From Bacteroidales bacterium (GTDB lineage Bacteria > Bacteroidota > Bacteroidia > Bacteroidales > JAQUTK01), in the NCBI GenBank assembly GCA_028691445.1, contig JAQUZH010000005.1:1-34094 (forward strand): a DNA stretch of 34,094 nucleotides. Reading direction: 5' to 3'. Of this stretch, positions 25,902-34,094 are shown piece by piece; within the stretch, counting starts at the first letter, position 1; every line of letters starts with the position of its first letter. The notes under the pieces were generated by a model. That model made no database searches, was not told the origin of the DNA, and worked only from the letters and a program-made list of their open reading frames with translations. Both the position numbers and the translations under genes were made by a program.

Positions 25902-28900
25902 ATGAAAGAGGGATTTGCAGGCAGTGTAGCCGGCGTTTTTATACAGTCGAAACTTTCGGTGCTGTTGATGCTGGCGTTCCTTTTATTAGGGGCATTTAGT
26001 ATCTTTCTGATACCGCGAGAGGAGGATCCTCAGATAGAGGCTCCTATGGCCGACATCATGGTGGCTTTCCCGGGCGCCAATCCGCAGGAGGTGGAAAGCA
26101 AAGTGGCTATTCCACTCGAAAAAGTAGTGTCTAATGTAAAGGGAGTGGAGTATGTGTATTCCACTTCCATGAATGGAATGATGATGCTCTCGGCTCAGTT
26201 TTATGTAGGTGAGGACATGGAGCGTTCATTGGTGAAGCTTTATTCGGAGATCATGAAAAATATGGATAAGATGCCTCCGGGTGTCTCCATGCCATTGATC
26301 AAGACACGTGCCATTGATGATGTTCCTGTTCTTGGATTGACACTTTGGAGTGATGACTATGGTGACTATTCGTTGAGGCAGATGGCTGATGTACTTACTA
26401 CAGAGCTAAAGAAGGTGCCTGATGTGGCTGCTGTTACTATCATCGGAGGTCGGGGCAAAGAGGTGAAGGTGACATTGGATAAGGACAAATTAGCAGAAAA
26501 TAAGCTGGATATGGCTACTGTTGCGAACTATATCGGAGGAAGCAATATGCATGCGTCTGCAGGTAGTCTTTTGAATGGAGATCAGCTTTTTGCTGTAGAG
26601 GCGGGCAATTTTCTTGAAACGGCAGATGATGTGGCTAATCTTGTGGTAGGGGTTAATAATAACCAACCTGTCTATCTGCGTCAAATCGCTAAAGTGGAAG
26701 AGGCTCCTGAAACTCCGGGTCAATATGTATCGTTTGGAGTTGGCAAAGAGTCTATCGATGAGGGCAAACAGAGTGGCACTGATTATCCTGCCGTGACGAT
26801 TGCTATTGCCAAGAAGAAGGGTGTGGATGCTAAAAAACTCTCTGAACAGCTACTGAAGAAGGTGGAAAGCCAAAGGGAGGAACTGATTCCTTCGGATGTG
26901 CATGTGACGACGACTCGTAATTATGGGCAGACCGCTTCCGATAAGGTTTCTGAGTTATTGCTTCACTTATTTGTGGCTATTGTTGCTGTGACACTCTTTG
27001 TGATGATTGCCATGGGATGGCGTGGTGGACTCGTTATATTCCTGTCTGTTCCGGTGACTTTTGCGTTGACGTTATTTGCGTATTATTTCATGGATTATAC
27101 GCTAAACAGAATTACGCTCTTTGCACTGGTGTTTGTGACGGGTATCGTAGTGGATGATTCAATCATTATCGCGGAGAATATGCATCGTCATTTCAAAATG
27201 AAACGTTTGCCTTTCTTGCAGGCGGCAACGTATGCCATCAATGAGGTCGGCAATCCTACTATTCTGGCAACCTTTACGGTGATTGCGGCGGTTCTTCCGA
27301 TGGCTTTTGTGTCAGGAATGATGGGACCGTATATGAGTCCGATGCCTATTGGCGCTTCGATTGCCATGATCTTCTCCTTACTTATCGCACTTACGTTGAC
27401 TCCTTATCTGGGATATATTTTTCTTCGCACGAAGGAAAAGCACGCAGAGGCGATAGATGCTGATGAAAAGCCGATGGAAGAAGGTAAGGTGTACCGGTTA
27501 TATAGCCGATTGCTGAGTCCGATGCTTGCATCGCGAAAGTTGCGATGGACATTTATGGGAGTGACTACGCTTTTGCTCTTTGTATCGGTGGGATTGTTCT
27601 TTACAAAGTCTGTACCTGTGAAGATGTTGCCTTTTGATAATAAGAATGAGTTTCAGGTGGTGATCGATATGCCAGAGGGTACGACGCTGGAACGAACGGC
27701 TGCTGTTGCGAAAGAGATCGGGATATACATAGCGAAACAGCCTGAAGTACTGAACTATCAAACTTACTCCGGAACTTCTGCTCCAATCAGTTTTAACGGA
27801 CTGGCTCGTCATTATGATCTGAGAAAAGCGGAGAATGTGGCTGATATTCAGGTGAATCTTACGGATAAAGGGGAACGTGATGTGCAGAGTCATCACATTG
27901 CGATGGCTATGCGTCCCGGTATTCAGGCTATTGCTGCAAAGTATGGAGCAAATGCAAAGGTCGTGGAGGTTCCTCCCGGACCTCCGGTGATGTCCACTTT
28001 GGTGGCAGAGATATACGGGCCTGATTATGAAAATCAGAAGAAGATTGCACAACAGGTGAGATCATTGTTTGCGGAGACTCCGGATGTGGTGGATGTGGAT
28101 TGGATGGTAGAAGAGGATCAGATACAGTACTCTTTTGAAGTGGATAAAGAGAAGGCGATGCTTCGTGGAGTGGCAACAGCTCAAGTGGTGGGAGCCCTTC
28201 AGTCGGCTTTGTCGGGACAATCTGCCGGCGTGGTACATCAGCCTTCCTCCTCTTTACCTGTGCCGGTGAAACTACAGTTTGCAGACGAGGACAAGACCAG
28301 TATCAATGACTTGCGAAGTCTGCAAATAGTCAACCAGAGAGGTCAAATGGTTACTGTTGGTGATCTTGTGAAGATCACTGAGACCCTGAAAGCCAAAAGT
28401 ATTCACCGAAAGAATCAGAAGCGAGTTGTGTATGTAGTTGGAGATATGGCCGGCAAACTGGAAAGTCCGGTGTATGCTATGGGTACTATTTCAGACAAAC
28501 TGAAGAGCATCAAATTACCTGCCGGATATGTGTTGAATGAGGAGTATAGCAGTCAGCCGGAGTCTGAAGAACAGTATTCGCTGAAGTGGGATGGGGAATG
28601 GCAGATTACATACGAGGTGTTTCGTGATCTGGGTATTGCTTTTGTGATTGCAATCATCATTATTTATATGTTGATCATCGCCTGGTTTCAGAGTTTCATT
28701 GTTCCGGTGGTCATGCTTACGGTAATTCCTCTGTCGCTTATCGGAATTATTTTCGGACATTGGATGATGGGAGTCTATTTTAGTGCTACCTCTATGATTG
28801 GTTTTATTGCCTTGGCGGGTGTTATGGTCCGTAACTCTATCTTATTGATAGACTTTATTGATATTCGTTTGAATGAGGGAATTCCTTTAAATCAAGCAAT

Positions 28901-29105
28901 CATTGAATCAGGTGCTGTGAGGAGTATACCTATCTTACTGACGGCAGGTACAGTGATATTAGGTGCCTTTGTCATCTTGTTTGATCCCCTTTTCCAGGGA
29001 TTGGCGATCTCACTCATGGGGGGGACGATAACTTCGACCCTACTCACCTTGGTGGTGGTGCCTTTGCTGTACTTTAAGTTGATGAGAAAAAAACAGACAA
29101 ATTAA
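25902..29105 (+). CDS. RND family efflux transporter permease (AcrB/AcrD/AcrF-like)
   Basis: 1067 aa; PREEDPQIEAPMADIMVAFPGANPQEVESKVAIPLE, GIVVDDSIIIAENMHRH, GLAISLMGGTITSTLLTLVVVPLLYF. Confidence 0.95.
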   Translation: MKEGFAGSVAGVFIQSKLSVLLMLAFLLLGAFSIFLIPREEDPQIEAPMADIMVAFPGANPQEVESKVAIPLEKVVSNVKGVEYVYSTSMNGMMMLSAQFYVGEDMERSLVKLYSEIMKNMDKMPPGVSMPLIKTRAIDDVPVLGLTLWSDDYGDYSLRQMADVLTTELKKVPDVAAVTIIGGRGKEVKVTLDKDKLAENKLDMATVANYIGGSNMHASAGSLLNGDQLFAVEAGNFLETADDVANLVVGVNNNQPVYLRQIAKVEEAPETPGQYVSFGVGKESIDEGKQSGTDYPAVTIAIAKKKGVDAKKLSEQLLKKVESQREELIPSDVHVTTTRNYGQTASDKVSELLLHLFVAIVAVTLFVMIAMGWRGGLVIFLSVPVTFALTLFAYYFMDYTLNRITLFALVFVTGIVVDDSIIIAENMHRHFKMKRLPFLQAATYAINEVGNPTILATFTVIAAVLPMAFVSGMMGPYMSPMPIGASIAMIFSLLIALTLTPYLGYIFLRTKEKHAEAIDADEKPMEEGKVYRLYSRLLSPMLASRKLRWTFMGVTTLLLFVSVGLFFTKSVPVKMLPFDNKNEFQVVIDMPEGTTLERTAAVAKEIGIYIAKQPEVLNYQTYSGTSAPISFNGLARHYDLRKAENVADIQVNLTDKGERDVQSHHIAMAMRPGIQAIAAKYGANAKVVEVPPGPPVMSTLVAEIYGPDYENQKKIAQQVRSLFAETPDVVDVDWMVEEDQIQYSFEVDKEKAMLRGVATAQVVGALQSALSGQSAGVVHQPSSSLPVPVKLQFADEDKTSINDLRSLQIVNQRGQMVTVGDLVKITETLKAKSIHRKNQKRVVYVVGDMAGKLESPVYAMGTISDKLKSIKLPAGYVLNEEYSSQPESEEQYSLKWDGEWQITYEVFRDLGIAFVIAIIIIYMLIIAWFQSFIVPVVMLTVIPLSLIGIIFGHWMMGVYFSATSMIGFIALAGVMVRNSILLIDFIDIRLNEGIPLNQAIIESGAVRSIPILLTAGTVILGAFVILFDPLFQGLAISLMGGTITSTLLTLVVVPLLYFKLMRKKQTN

Positions 29106-29113
29106 ACGAAGAA

Positions 29114-29440
29114 ATGATGAAACTATTAGTAATAACAAGTCTGGCAGAGCATAGCGATAAAGTGGCTGAAATGCTCACTAAAGCAGGTGTTAAGGTGTTT
29201 AGTAAAACGGAGACAACCGGATTTAAGGAGACTCATCGTCCCGATATGCGAGATAACTGGTATGGGGGTGGAAACGGGAAATTCAATTCTATTTTCTTCT
29301 TTTCTTTTACTTCACAGGAGAAGGCTGAAAAAATGATTGAGTCAATTCAGTTATGTAACGCGGAAAAAGAAAGTCGTTTTCCGGTAAGAGGGTTTATTCT
29401 TGCTGTTGAGCGTTCAACATACGTGGAAGATCTGCTATAA
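29114..29440 (+). CDS. Small PII-like/DUF3240-like hypothetical protein at the 3' end of the RND operon
   Basis: 108 aa; starts 9 nt after the RND permease stop. MMKLLVITSLAEHSDKVAEMLTKAGVKVFSKTETTG...SIFFFSFTSQEKAEKMIESIQLCN...FPVRGFILAVERS is consistent with a beta-alpha-beta ferredoxin-like/PII-like fold. Confidence 0.65.
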   Translation: MMKLLVITSLAEHSDKVAEMLTKAGVKVFSKTETTGFKETHRPDMRDNWYGGGNGKFNSIFFFSFTSQEKAEKMIESIQLCNAEKESRFPVRGFILAVERSTYVEDLL

Positions 29441-29533
29441 ATAAACGAAGAGAGTCTGGATCTTAATTATGCAGGCTGTCCTTGTAGTTCTTCTCTGTGA
29501 AAAGAGCTCAATAGGATTTGAATTGTTAGGATG

Positions 29534-29574
29534 GTAATGCGCAAATACTTACTTTTGCGCATTACTGTTTTTTT
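29534..29574 (+). terminator. Rho-independent terminator after the efflux operon
   Basis: GTAATGCGCAAA (29534-29545), loop TACTTACT, TTTGCGCATTAC (29554-29565), then TGTTTTTTT; perfect 12-bp stem. Confidence 0.9.
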
Positions 29575-29591
29575 AATATACACACTGAAGG

Positions 29592-30167
29592 ATGAAACAT
29601 ATCGCTATTCTGGCTTCCGGTTCCGGAACAAATGCGGAGAATATATCCCGCTATTTTGCTGATTGTAACGAAATCTGTGTCGCTGTTGTGCTTTCCAATA
29701 ATTCAAAAGCCGGAGTACATGAACGTGTAGGGAAGTTGGGTATCCCTTCTTTTGTCTTTACGCGGGAAGAGTTTGCAGAAGGTACGGTTGTCTTACAGAA
29801 ACTTGCTGAATATAACGTGGAGTTAGTGGTGCTTGCGGGCTTTATGAATAAGATTTCGGATGTCTTACTGAATGCTTATCCGAACAAGATAATCAATATC
29901 CATCCTTCACTTTTGCCCAAATATGGCGGTAAGTCTATGTATGGCATGCATGTGCATGAAGCCGTTGTGGCTGCCGGTGAGAAGGAAACAGGAATAACCA
30001 TTCATTTTCTGAATGATCAGTACGATAAGGGAGATGTGATTTTTCAAACCTCTTGTCCGGTGTATCCATCAGATACGCCGGAAGAGGTAGCTATGAGGGT
30101 ACATGGTCTGGAATATACCTATTATCCACAGGTGATCAGGAATCTATTGAGTCGGGATCACCTGTAA
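29592..30167 (+). CDS. purN: Phosphoribosylglycinamide formyltransferase
   Basis: 191 aa; IAILASGSGTNAENI, LAGFMNKISDVLLNAYPNKIINIHPSLLPKYGGKSMYGMHVHEAV (N/H/D formyltransferase motif). Confidence 0.96.
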   Translation: MKHIAILASGSGTNAENISRYFADCNEICVAVVLSNNSKAGVHERVGKLGIPSFVFTREEFAEGTVVLQKLAEYNVELVVLAGFMNKISDVLLNAYPNKIINIHPSLLPKYGGKSMYGMHVHEAVVAAGEKETGITIHFLNDQYDKGDVIFQTSCPVYPSDTPEEVAMRVHGLEYTYYPQVIRNLLSRDHL

Positions 30168-30178
30168 ATAGGTTATGC

Positions 30179-31225
30179 TTAATGCCACTGATTGGTCAGG
30201 ACCCAGTTTTTGGCTGTCAGTGTAGATTTTGCTTCCTCACTCAATGCACTGTTTGTTTCATCGGGAGTATCTTCGAGCGATTTTTCTGCAATCAGACAGA
30301 CCCTGCCTTTGTCTGTTGCTGTCAACTCCGGTAAAGCATTGACGATAGTTGTCAACTCGTTTGTTGATAGATTGTTATAGTAGCAATCCAACTTGCGAAG
30401 TTCCGGGTTGTTCAGACGGATAGAGGTGAGCTTGTTGCTGAAACAGGTTAGCTGGCTGAGACTGTCGCACTCTGTTACATCCAACGAAGCGAGATTATTA
30501 CGCTCACATTTTAAGAATATAAGTGAAGTACAGCCTTTCAGTGTCAAGATTTCTAACTTGGGTAATGAGTCGGTTTGAGTGCGATAGACGCTGAGTGCAT
30601 ACAGCGAACTACAGTTTGTCATATTCAGTTGAACCAGCGGATTGCCTTCCACCTGAAAAGCGGAAAGTGAGCTACAGCCGCTCAAAGAGAGAGTGGATAG
30701 CTTATTTGCACCACAATTCATTGATTGCAACATCTTCAGTCCGGTGGCATTGATAGCGGTTAATTGATTCTTACTGCATACAACGGTCGTAATACTGTCT
30801 GCATTCTGAAGGTTGAGCGACGTTAACTCGTTTTCCTGACAATAAAGCTGTTTCAGAGAAGGTGCTCTTTCAAACGTAAGCTGAGTCATATTGATTCCAG
30901 CTACATCCAGTCTGGAGATGTAATTGCCGGTAATGACTACCGTGTATTCGCCAGATGAGGCATAGGTATGAGGAATGGATTTCTCCTGATTGGGAGCTGT
31001 GAAATTCTGATCGACTCCATCTCCCCAATTCACGCTAAAATAGGTACCAAGAAAAGCAATGTTTTTGAGTTGATTCGCTTGCGTAACCTTTAACTTGAGG
31101 GTAATCTTTGTCTGACTCTTGTCCTTGTTATCAGGAAATAAGTCTTCATCATCAGTTGAACAACTAGATAGTAATGCAACTGCGGCAAGAAACATCCAAC
31201 CGAATGTGGAGAAGGTTCGTTTCAT
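30179..31225 (-). CDS. Leucine-rich repeat lipoprotein with PKD-like N-terminal segment
   Basis: 348 aa; lipobox ALLSSC; VNWGDGVDQNFT...HTYASSGEYTVVITG; LRR series LKQLYCQENELTSLNLQNADSITTVVCSKNQLTAINATG. Confidence 0.85.
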   Translation of the reverse strand: MKRTFSTFGWMFLAAVALLSSCSTDDEDLFPDNKDKSQTKITLKLKVTQANQLKNIAFLGTYFSVNWGDGVDQNFTAPNQEKSIPHTYASSGEYTVVITGNYISRLDVAGINMTQLTFERAPSLKQLYCQENELTSLNLQNADSITTVVCSKNQLTAINATGLKMLQSMNCGANKLSTLSLSGCSSLSAFQVEGNPLVQLNMTNCSSLYALSVYRTQTDSLPKLEILTLKGCTSLIFLKCERNNLASLDVTECDSLSQLTCFSNKLTSIRLNNPELRKLDCYYNNLSTNELTTIVNALPELTATDKGRVCLIAEKSLEDTPDETNSALSEEAKSTLTAKNWVLTNQWH

Positions 31226-31246
31226 TTGAATTATAGATTAAAGGTG

Positions 31247-31289
31247 AAAAAAAAGTGGATACTTTCTGTTTGTATCAGAAAGCATCCAC
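31247..31289 (-). terminator. Rho-independent terminator of carB
   Basis: Minus-strand RNA GUGGAUGCUUUCUG-AUACAAA-CAGAAAGUAUCCAC (14-bp stem, one G:U) followed by UUUUUUUU. Confidence 0.92.
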
Positions 31290-31300
31290 CGATTATTTAG

Positions 31301-34094
31301 TTACTTATATTCTCCCCAACTCTTTATCTGAATATCTTCCAGCTTGATTTCGCAGAAGGAATTGATAAAGGCACTGGCAAGTCTCGCGTTGGTGATCAAT
31401 GGAATGTTATGATCAATTGCAGCACGACGGATCTTATATCCATTGGTCAGCTCTCGCTTGGTATTATCTTTCGGGATATTAACCAAAAGATCAATCTTGT
31501 GTCCGGCAATCAGCTCCATGATGTTTACGCCCGATTGTTCATCCGGCCATGCTACAGCCGTCGCTTTCACACCATTCTCTGCAAGAAAATTTTGTGTACC
31601 GGCAGTGGCATAGATGGTATATCCTTTGCTGTCCAATAACTTACATGCTTCCAGCATATCTACTTTCGATTTGCTCGCTCCCGAAGAAACCATGATGCTT
31701 TTCTGTGGGATCTTATAACCGACAGCCAACATAGAATTAAGCATGGCTTCGCTAAAATCATCGCCGATACAACCTACTTCTCCTGTTGACGACATGTCTA
31801 CACCTAATACAGGGTCTGTGTTTTGTAAACGGGAGAAAGAGAACTGTGACGCTTTAATTCCGATCCAGTCGATATCAAAAGCGCTCTTGTCTGGCATATC
31901 AAAAGGAACGTCCAACATGATCTTTGTTGCCGTTTCAATGAAGTTGTGTTTGAGCACTTTGGATACAAACGGGAAACTTCTTGAAGCACGCAGATTACAT
32001 TCGATCACCTTGATGTCGTTGTTCTTTGCTAAATACTGGATGTTGAATGGTCCGCTGATATTCAGCTCTTTTGCAATGCGACGGCTGATCTTTTTGATTC
32101 GGCGTGCAGTCTCAAAATAGATCTTTTGAGCAGGGAATACCAATGTGGCATCTCCACTGTGAACTCCTGCAAACTCGATGTGTTCGCTGATGGCATATTC
32201 TACCACTTCACCATTCTTAGCTACCGCATCAAACTCAATCTCTTTGGTATTTTCCATAAACTGGGAAACAACAACCGGAAACTCTTTTGATACGTTGACT
32301 GCCTGCTGTAGATAATCTCTTAGCTGGTCATCTGAGTAGCACACGTTCATCGCTGCTCCTGAAAGTACATACGATGGACGAACCAAGACAGGGTAACCCA
32401 CGCCATTGACAAACTCGGAAATATCTTCCATTGTGGTCAATTCTCTCCATGCCGGTTGATCGATACCCAACTGATCCAACATCTGCGAGAATTTGTTACG
32501 GTTTTCAGCACGGTCAATAGAGATAGGAGAAGTTCCCAAAATTGGAACAGACTGACGATGCAGCTTCATTGCTAGATTGTTTGGAATCTGTCCGCCCACA
32601 GAGATGATCACTCCTTTAGGAGTTTCAAGATCAATGATATCCATCACACGTTCAAAGGAGAGTTCGTCGAAGTAAAGACGGTCGCACATGTCATAGTCTG
32701 TAGATACAGTCTCTGGGTTGTAATTGATCATGATGGTTTTGTATCCCAGTTTGCGGGCAGTCATTGTCGCATTGACCGAACACCAGTCAAATTCCACCGA
32801 ACTGCCGATACGATAGGCTCCTGATCCTAATACAACGACATTCTTATCTGTGTTCTTGTAATAGGTGATATCATTTTCTGATTTATCGTAGGTCAGATAG
32901 AGGTAATTGGTTAACTCTGGGTCTTCTGAAGCAACTGTATGAATGCGTTTCACTGAAGGAAGGATATTCAGTTTCTTTCTTCTGTTTCTAACTTTAAGCA
33001 ATCCTTTTTCCATGCCTTCTTTTCCATCCTCTACCAATCGGCTAATCTGGAAGTCAGAGAATCCCAGTCTTTTGGCCTCAAACAGAGCTTCTTCGGTCAG
33101 TTCGTCCACAGAAGAAAAGGTTGACAGGTGTTTGGCATAGTCCACGATATTTTTCATTTTACCAAGGAACCATCGGTCTATCTTGGTTAATTCGAAGATA
33201 CGGTCAATGGTATAGCCTGCTTCCAATGCGGTTGCGATCGCAAAGATACGAAGGTCAGTTGGCTGTGAAAGTTCTTTGTCAAGATCGCTGAAATGGGTGT
33301 TGTTGTTGCATACAAATCCATGCATACCCTGTCCAATCATTCGCAGACCTTTCTGGAAGATCTCTTCAAAAGACTTACCGATAGACATGATTTCACCCAC
33401 GGATTTCATGCTTGAACCGATTTCACGAGAGACACCTGCAAATTTTGATAGATCCCAACGCGGAATCTTACAGATGATGTAATCTAAGCTTGGCGCTGAG
33501 TAGGCCGAGTTGGGTGTTCCCATTTCTCCGATCTGATCCAGAGTATATCCCAAAGCAAGTTTTGCAGCAACAAATGCCAATGGATAACCGGTTGCTTTGG
33601 ATGCCAAAGCCGAAGAACGGGAGAGACGTGCATTGATTTCTATCACACGATAGTCATCTGTATCGGAGTCGAAGGCAAACTGAATGTTACATTCGCCGAC
33701 AATGTTGAGGTGACGTACTGTTTTTCTTGAGATCTCTTGCAGCAGTGCGATTTCTTCGTCTACCAGAGAGCAAGTTGGTGCAACAACGATACTCTCACCG
33801 GTATGGATACCAAGAGGATCCACATTTTCCATGTTTGCAACCGTAAAACAGTGGTCGTTTTTGTCGCGGATGATTTCAAATTCAATCTCTTTCCATCCTT
33901 TGAGAGATTCTTCAACAAGAATTTGAGAGGAGTAAGAAAAGGCGTTTTCTGCCAGCTCTCTCAACTCTTTTTCATCGTTGCAGATGCCACTGCCTTGTCC
34001 ACCCAATGCATAGGCCGAACGGATCATGATAGGGAATCCGATTCTGTTTGCAGCCTCGATAGCATCATCCATGCTCTCCACTGCCTGACTGCGG
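31301..34094 (-). CDS. carB: Carbamoyl-phosphate synthase large subunit, N-terminus beyond window edge
   Basis: Frame stays open to the window end (RSQAVESMDDAIEAANRIGFPIMIRSAYALGGQGSG). ATP-grasp motifs EINARLSRSSALASKATGYPLA and ECNLRASRSFPFVSKVLKHNFIE; C-terminal MGS-like allosteric domain. Confidence 0.97.
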   Translation of the reverse strand, partial: RSQAVESMDDAIEAANRIGFPIMIRSAYALGGQGSGICNDEKELRELAENAFSYSSQILVEESLKGWKEIEFEIIRDKNDHCFTVANMENVDPLGIHTGESIVVAPTCSLVDEEIALLQEISRKTVRHLNIVGECNIQFAFDSDTDDYRVIEINARLSRSSALASKATGYPLAFVAAKLALGYTLDQIGEMGTPNSAYSAPSLDYIICKIPRWDLSKFAGVSREIGSSMKSVGEIMSIGKSFEEIFQKGLRMIGQGMHGFVCNNNTHFSDLDKELSQPTDLRIFAIATALEAGYTIDRIFELTKIDRWFLGKMKNIVDYAKHLSTFSSVDELTEEALFEAKRLGFSDFQISRLVEDGKEGMEKGLLKVRNRRKKLNILPSVKRIHTVASEDPELTNYLYLTYDKSENDITYYKNTDKNVVVLGSGAYRIGSSVEFDWCSVNATMTARKLGYKTIMINYNPETVSTDYDMCDRLYFDELSFERVMDIIDLETPKGVIISVGGQIPNNLAMKLHRQSVPILGTSPISIDRAENRNKFSQMLDQLGIDQPAWRELTTMEDISEFVNGVGYPVLVRPSYVLSGAAMNVCYSDDQLRDYLQQAVNVSKEFPVVVSQFMENTKEIEFDAVAKNGEVVEYAISEHIEFAGVHSGDATLVFPAQKIYFETARRIKKISRRIAKELNISGPFNIQYLAKNNDIKVIECNLRASRSFPFVSKVLKHNFIETATKIMLDVPFDMPDKSAFDIDWIGIKASQFSFSRLQNTDPVLGVDMSSTGEVGCIGDDFSEAMLNSMLAVGYKIPQKSIMVSSGASKSKVDMLEACKLLDSKGYTIYATAGTQNFLAENGVKATAVAWPDEQSGVNIMELIAGHKIDLLVNIPKDNTKRELTNGYKIRRAAIDHNIPLITNARLASAFINSFCEIKLEDIQIKSWGEYK

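Noticed and set aside
27498-28052. 184-aa minus-strand ORF opposite the RND permease
   Set aside because: Antisense to a conserved RND permease; composition looks like a shadow ORF.
1-34094. Search by eye for tRNA/rRNA genes, IS transposases, phage genes or defence islands
   Set aside because: No cloverleaf/CCA-type tRNA, rRNA core sequence, DDE transposase, integrase, or recognisable defence genes were seen; a tRNAscan/Infernal run would be needed for certainty.

Overview
34-kb window of apparent Bacteroidales/Bacteroidota chromosome. Several genes have a TAnnTTTG-like -7 element just upstream, and the gene content fits: BspA-type LRRs, a DUF5107 protein, a tricorn-like protease. Left to right: (i) minus-strand housekeeping cluster rsgA (partial), frr, pyrH, serine acetyltransferase; (ii) divergent tricorn-like S41 protease, then a coiled-coil protein with a DnaJ-like HPD motif; (iii) a compact carbohydrate locus without SusC/SusD: secreted GH2 enzyme, DUF5107+TPR protein, sugar-porter MFS transporter, and a divergent AraC regulator; (iv) a decayed DUF4143 ATPase pseudogene (in-frame TAG, 5' end missing) next to palindrome-rich non-coding DNA; (v) a very large M6-type metalloprotease/BspA-LRR surface protein with a sorting-domain-like C-terminus; (vi) Crp/Fnr regulator, TolC/MFP/RND efflux operon and a small PII-like protein; (vii) purN, an LRR lipoprotein, and carB (partial). 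Most of the window is conventional. The best leads are the GH2/DUF5107/MFS/AraC module, the small protein ending the RND operon, the M6-LRR fusion, the pseudogene with its adjoining inverted repeats, and a perfect 26-bp hairpin with an embedded direct repeat that allows two alternative folds. All family names come from reading motifs by eye; no database search was possible.
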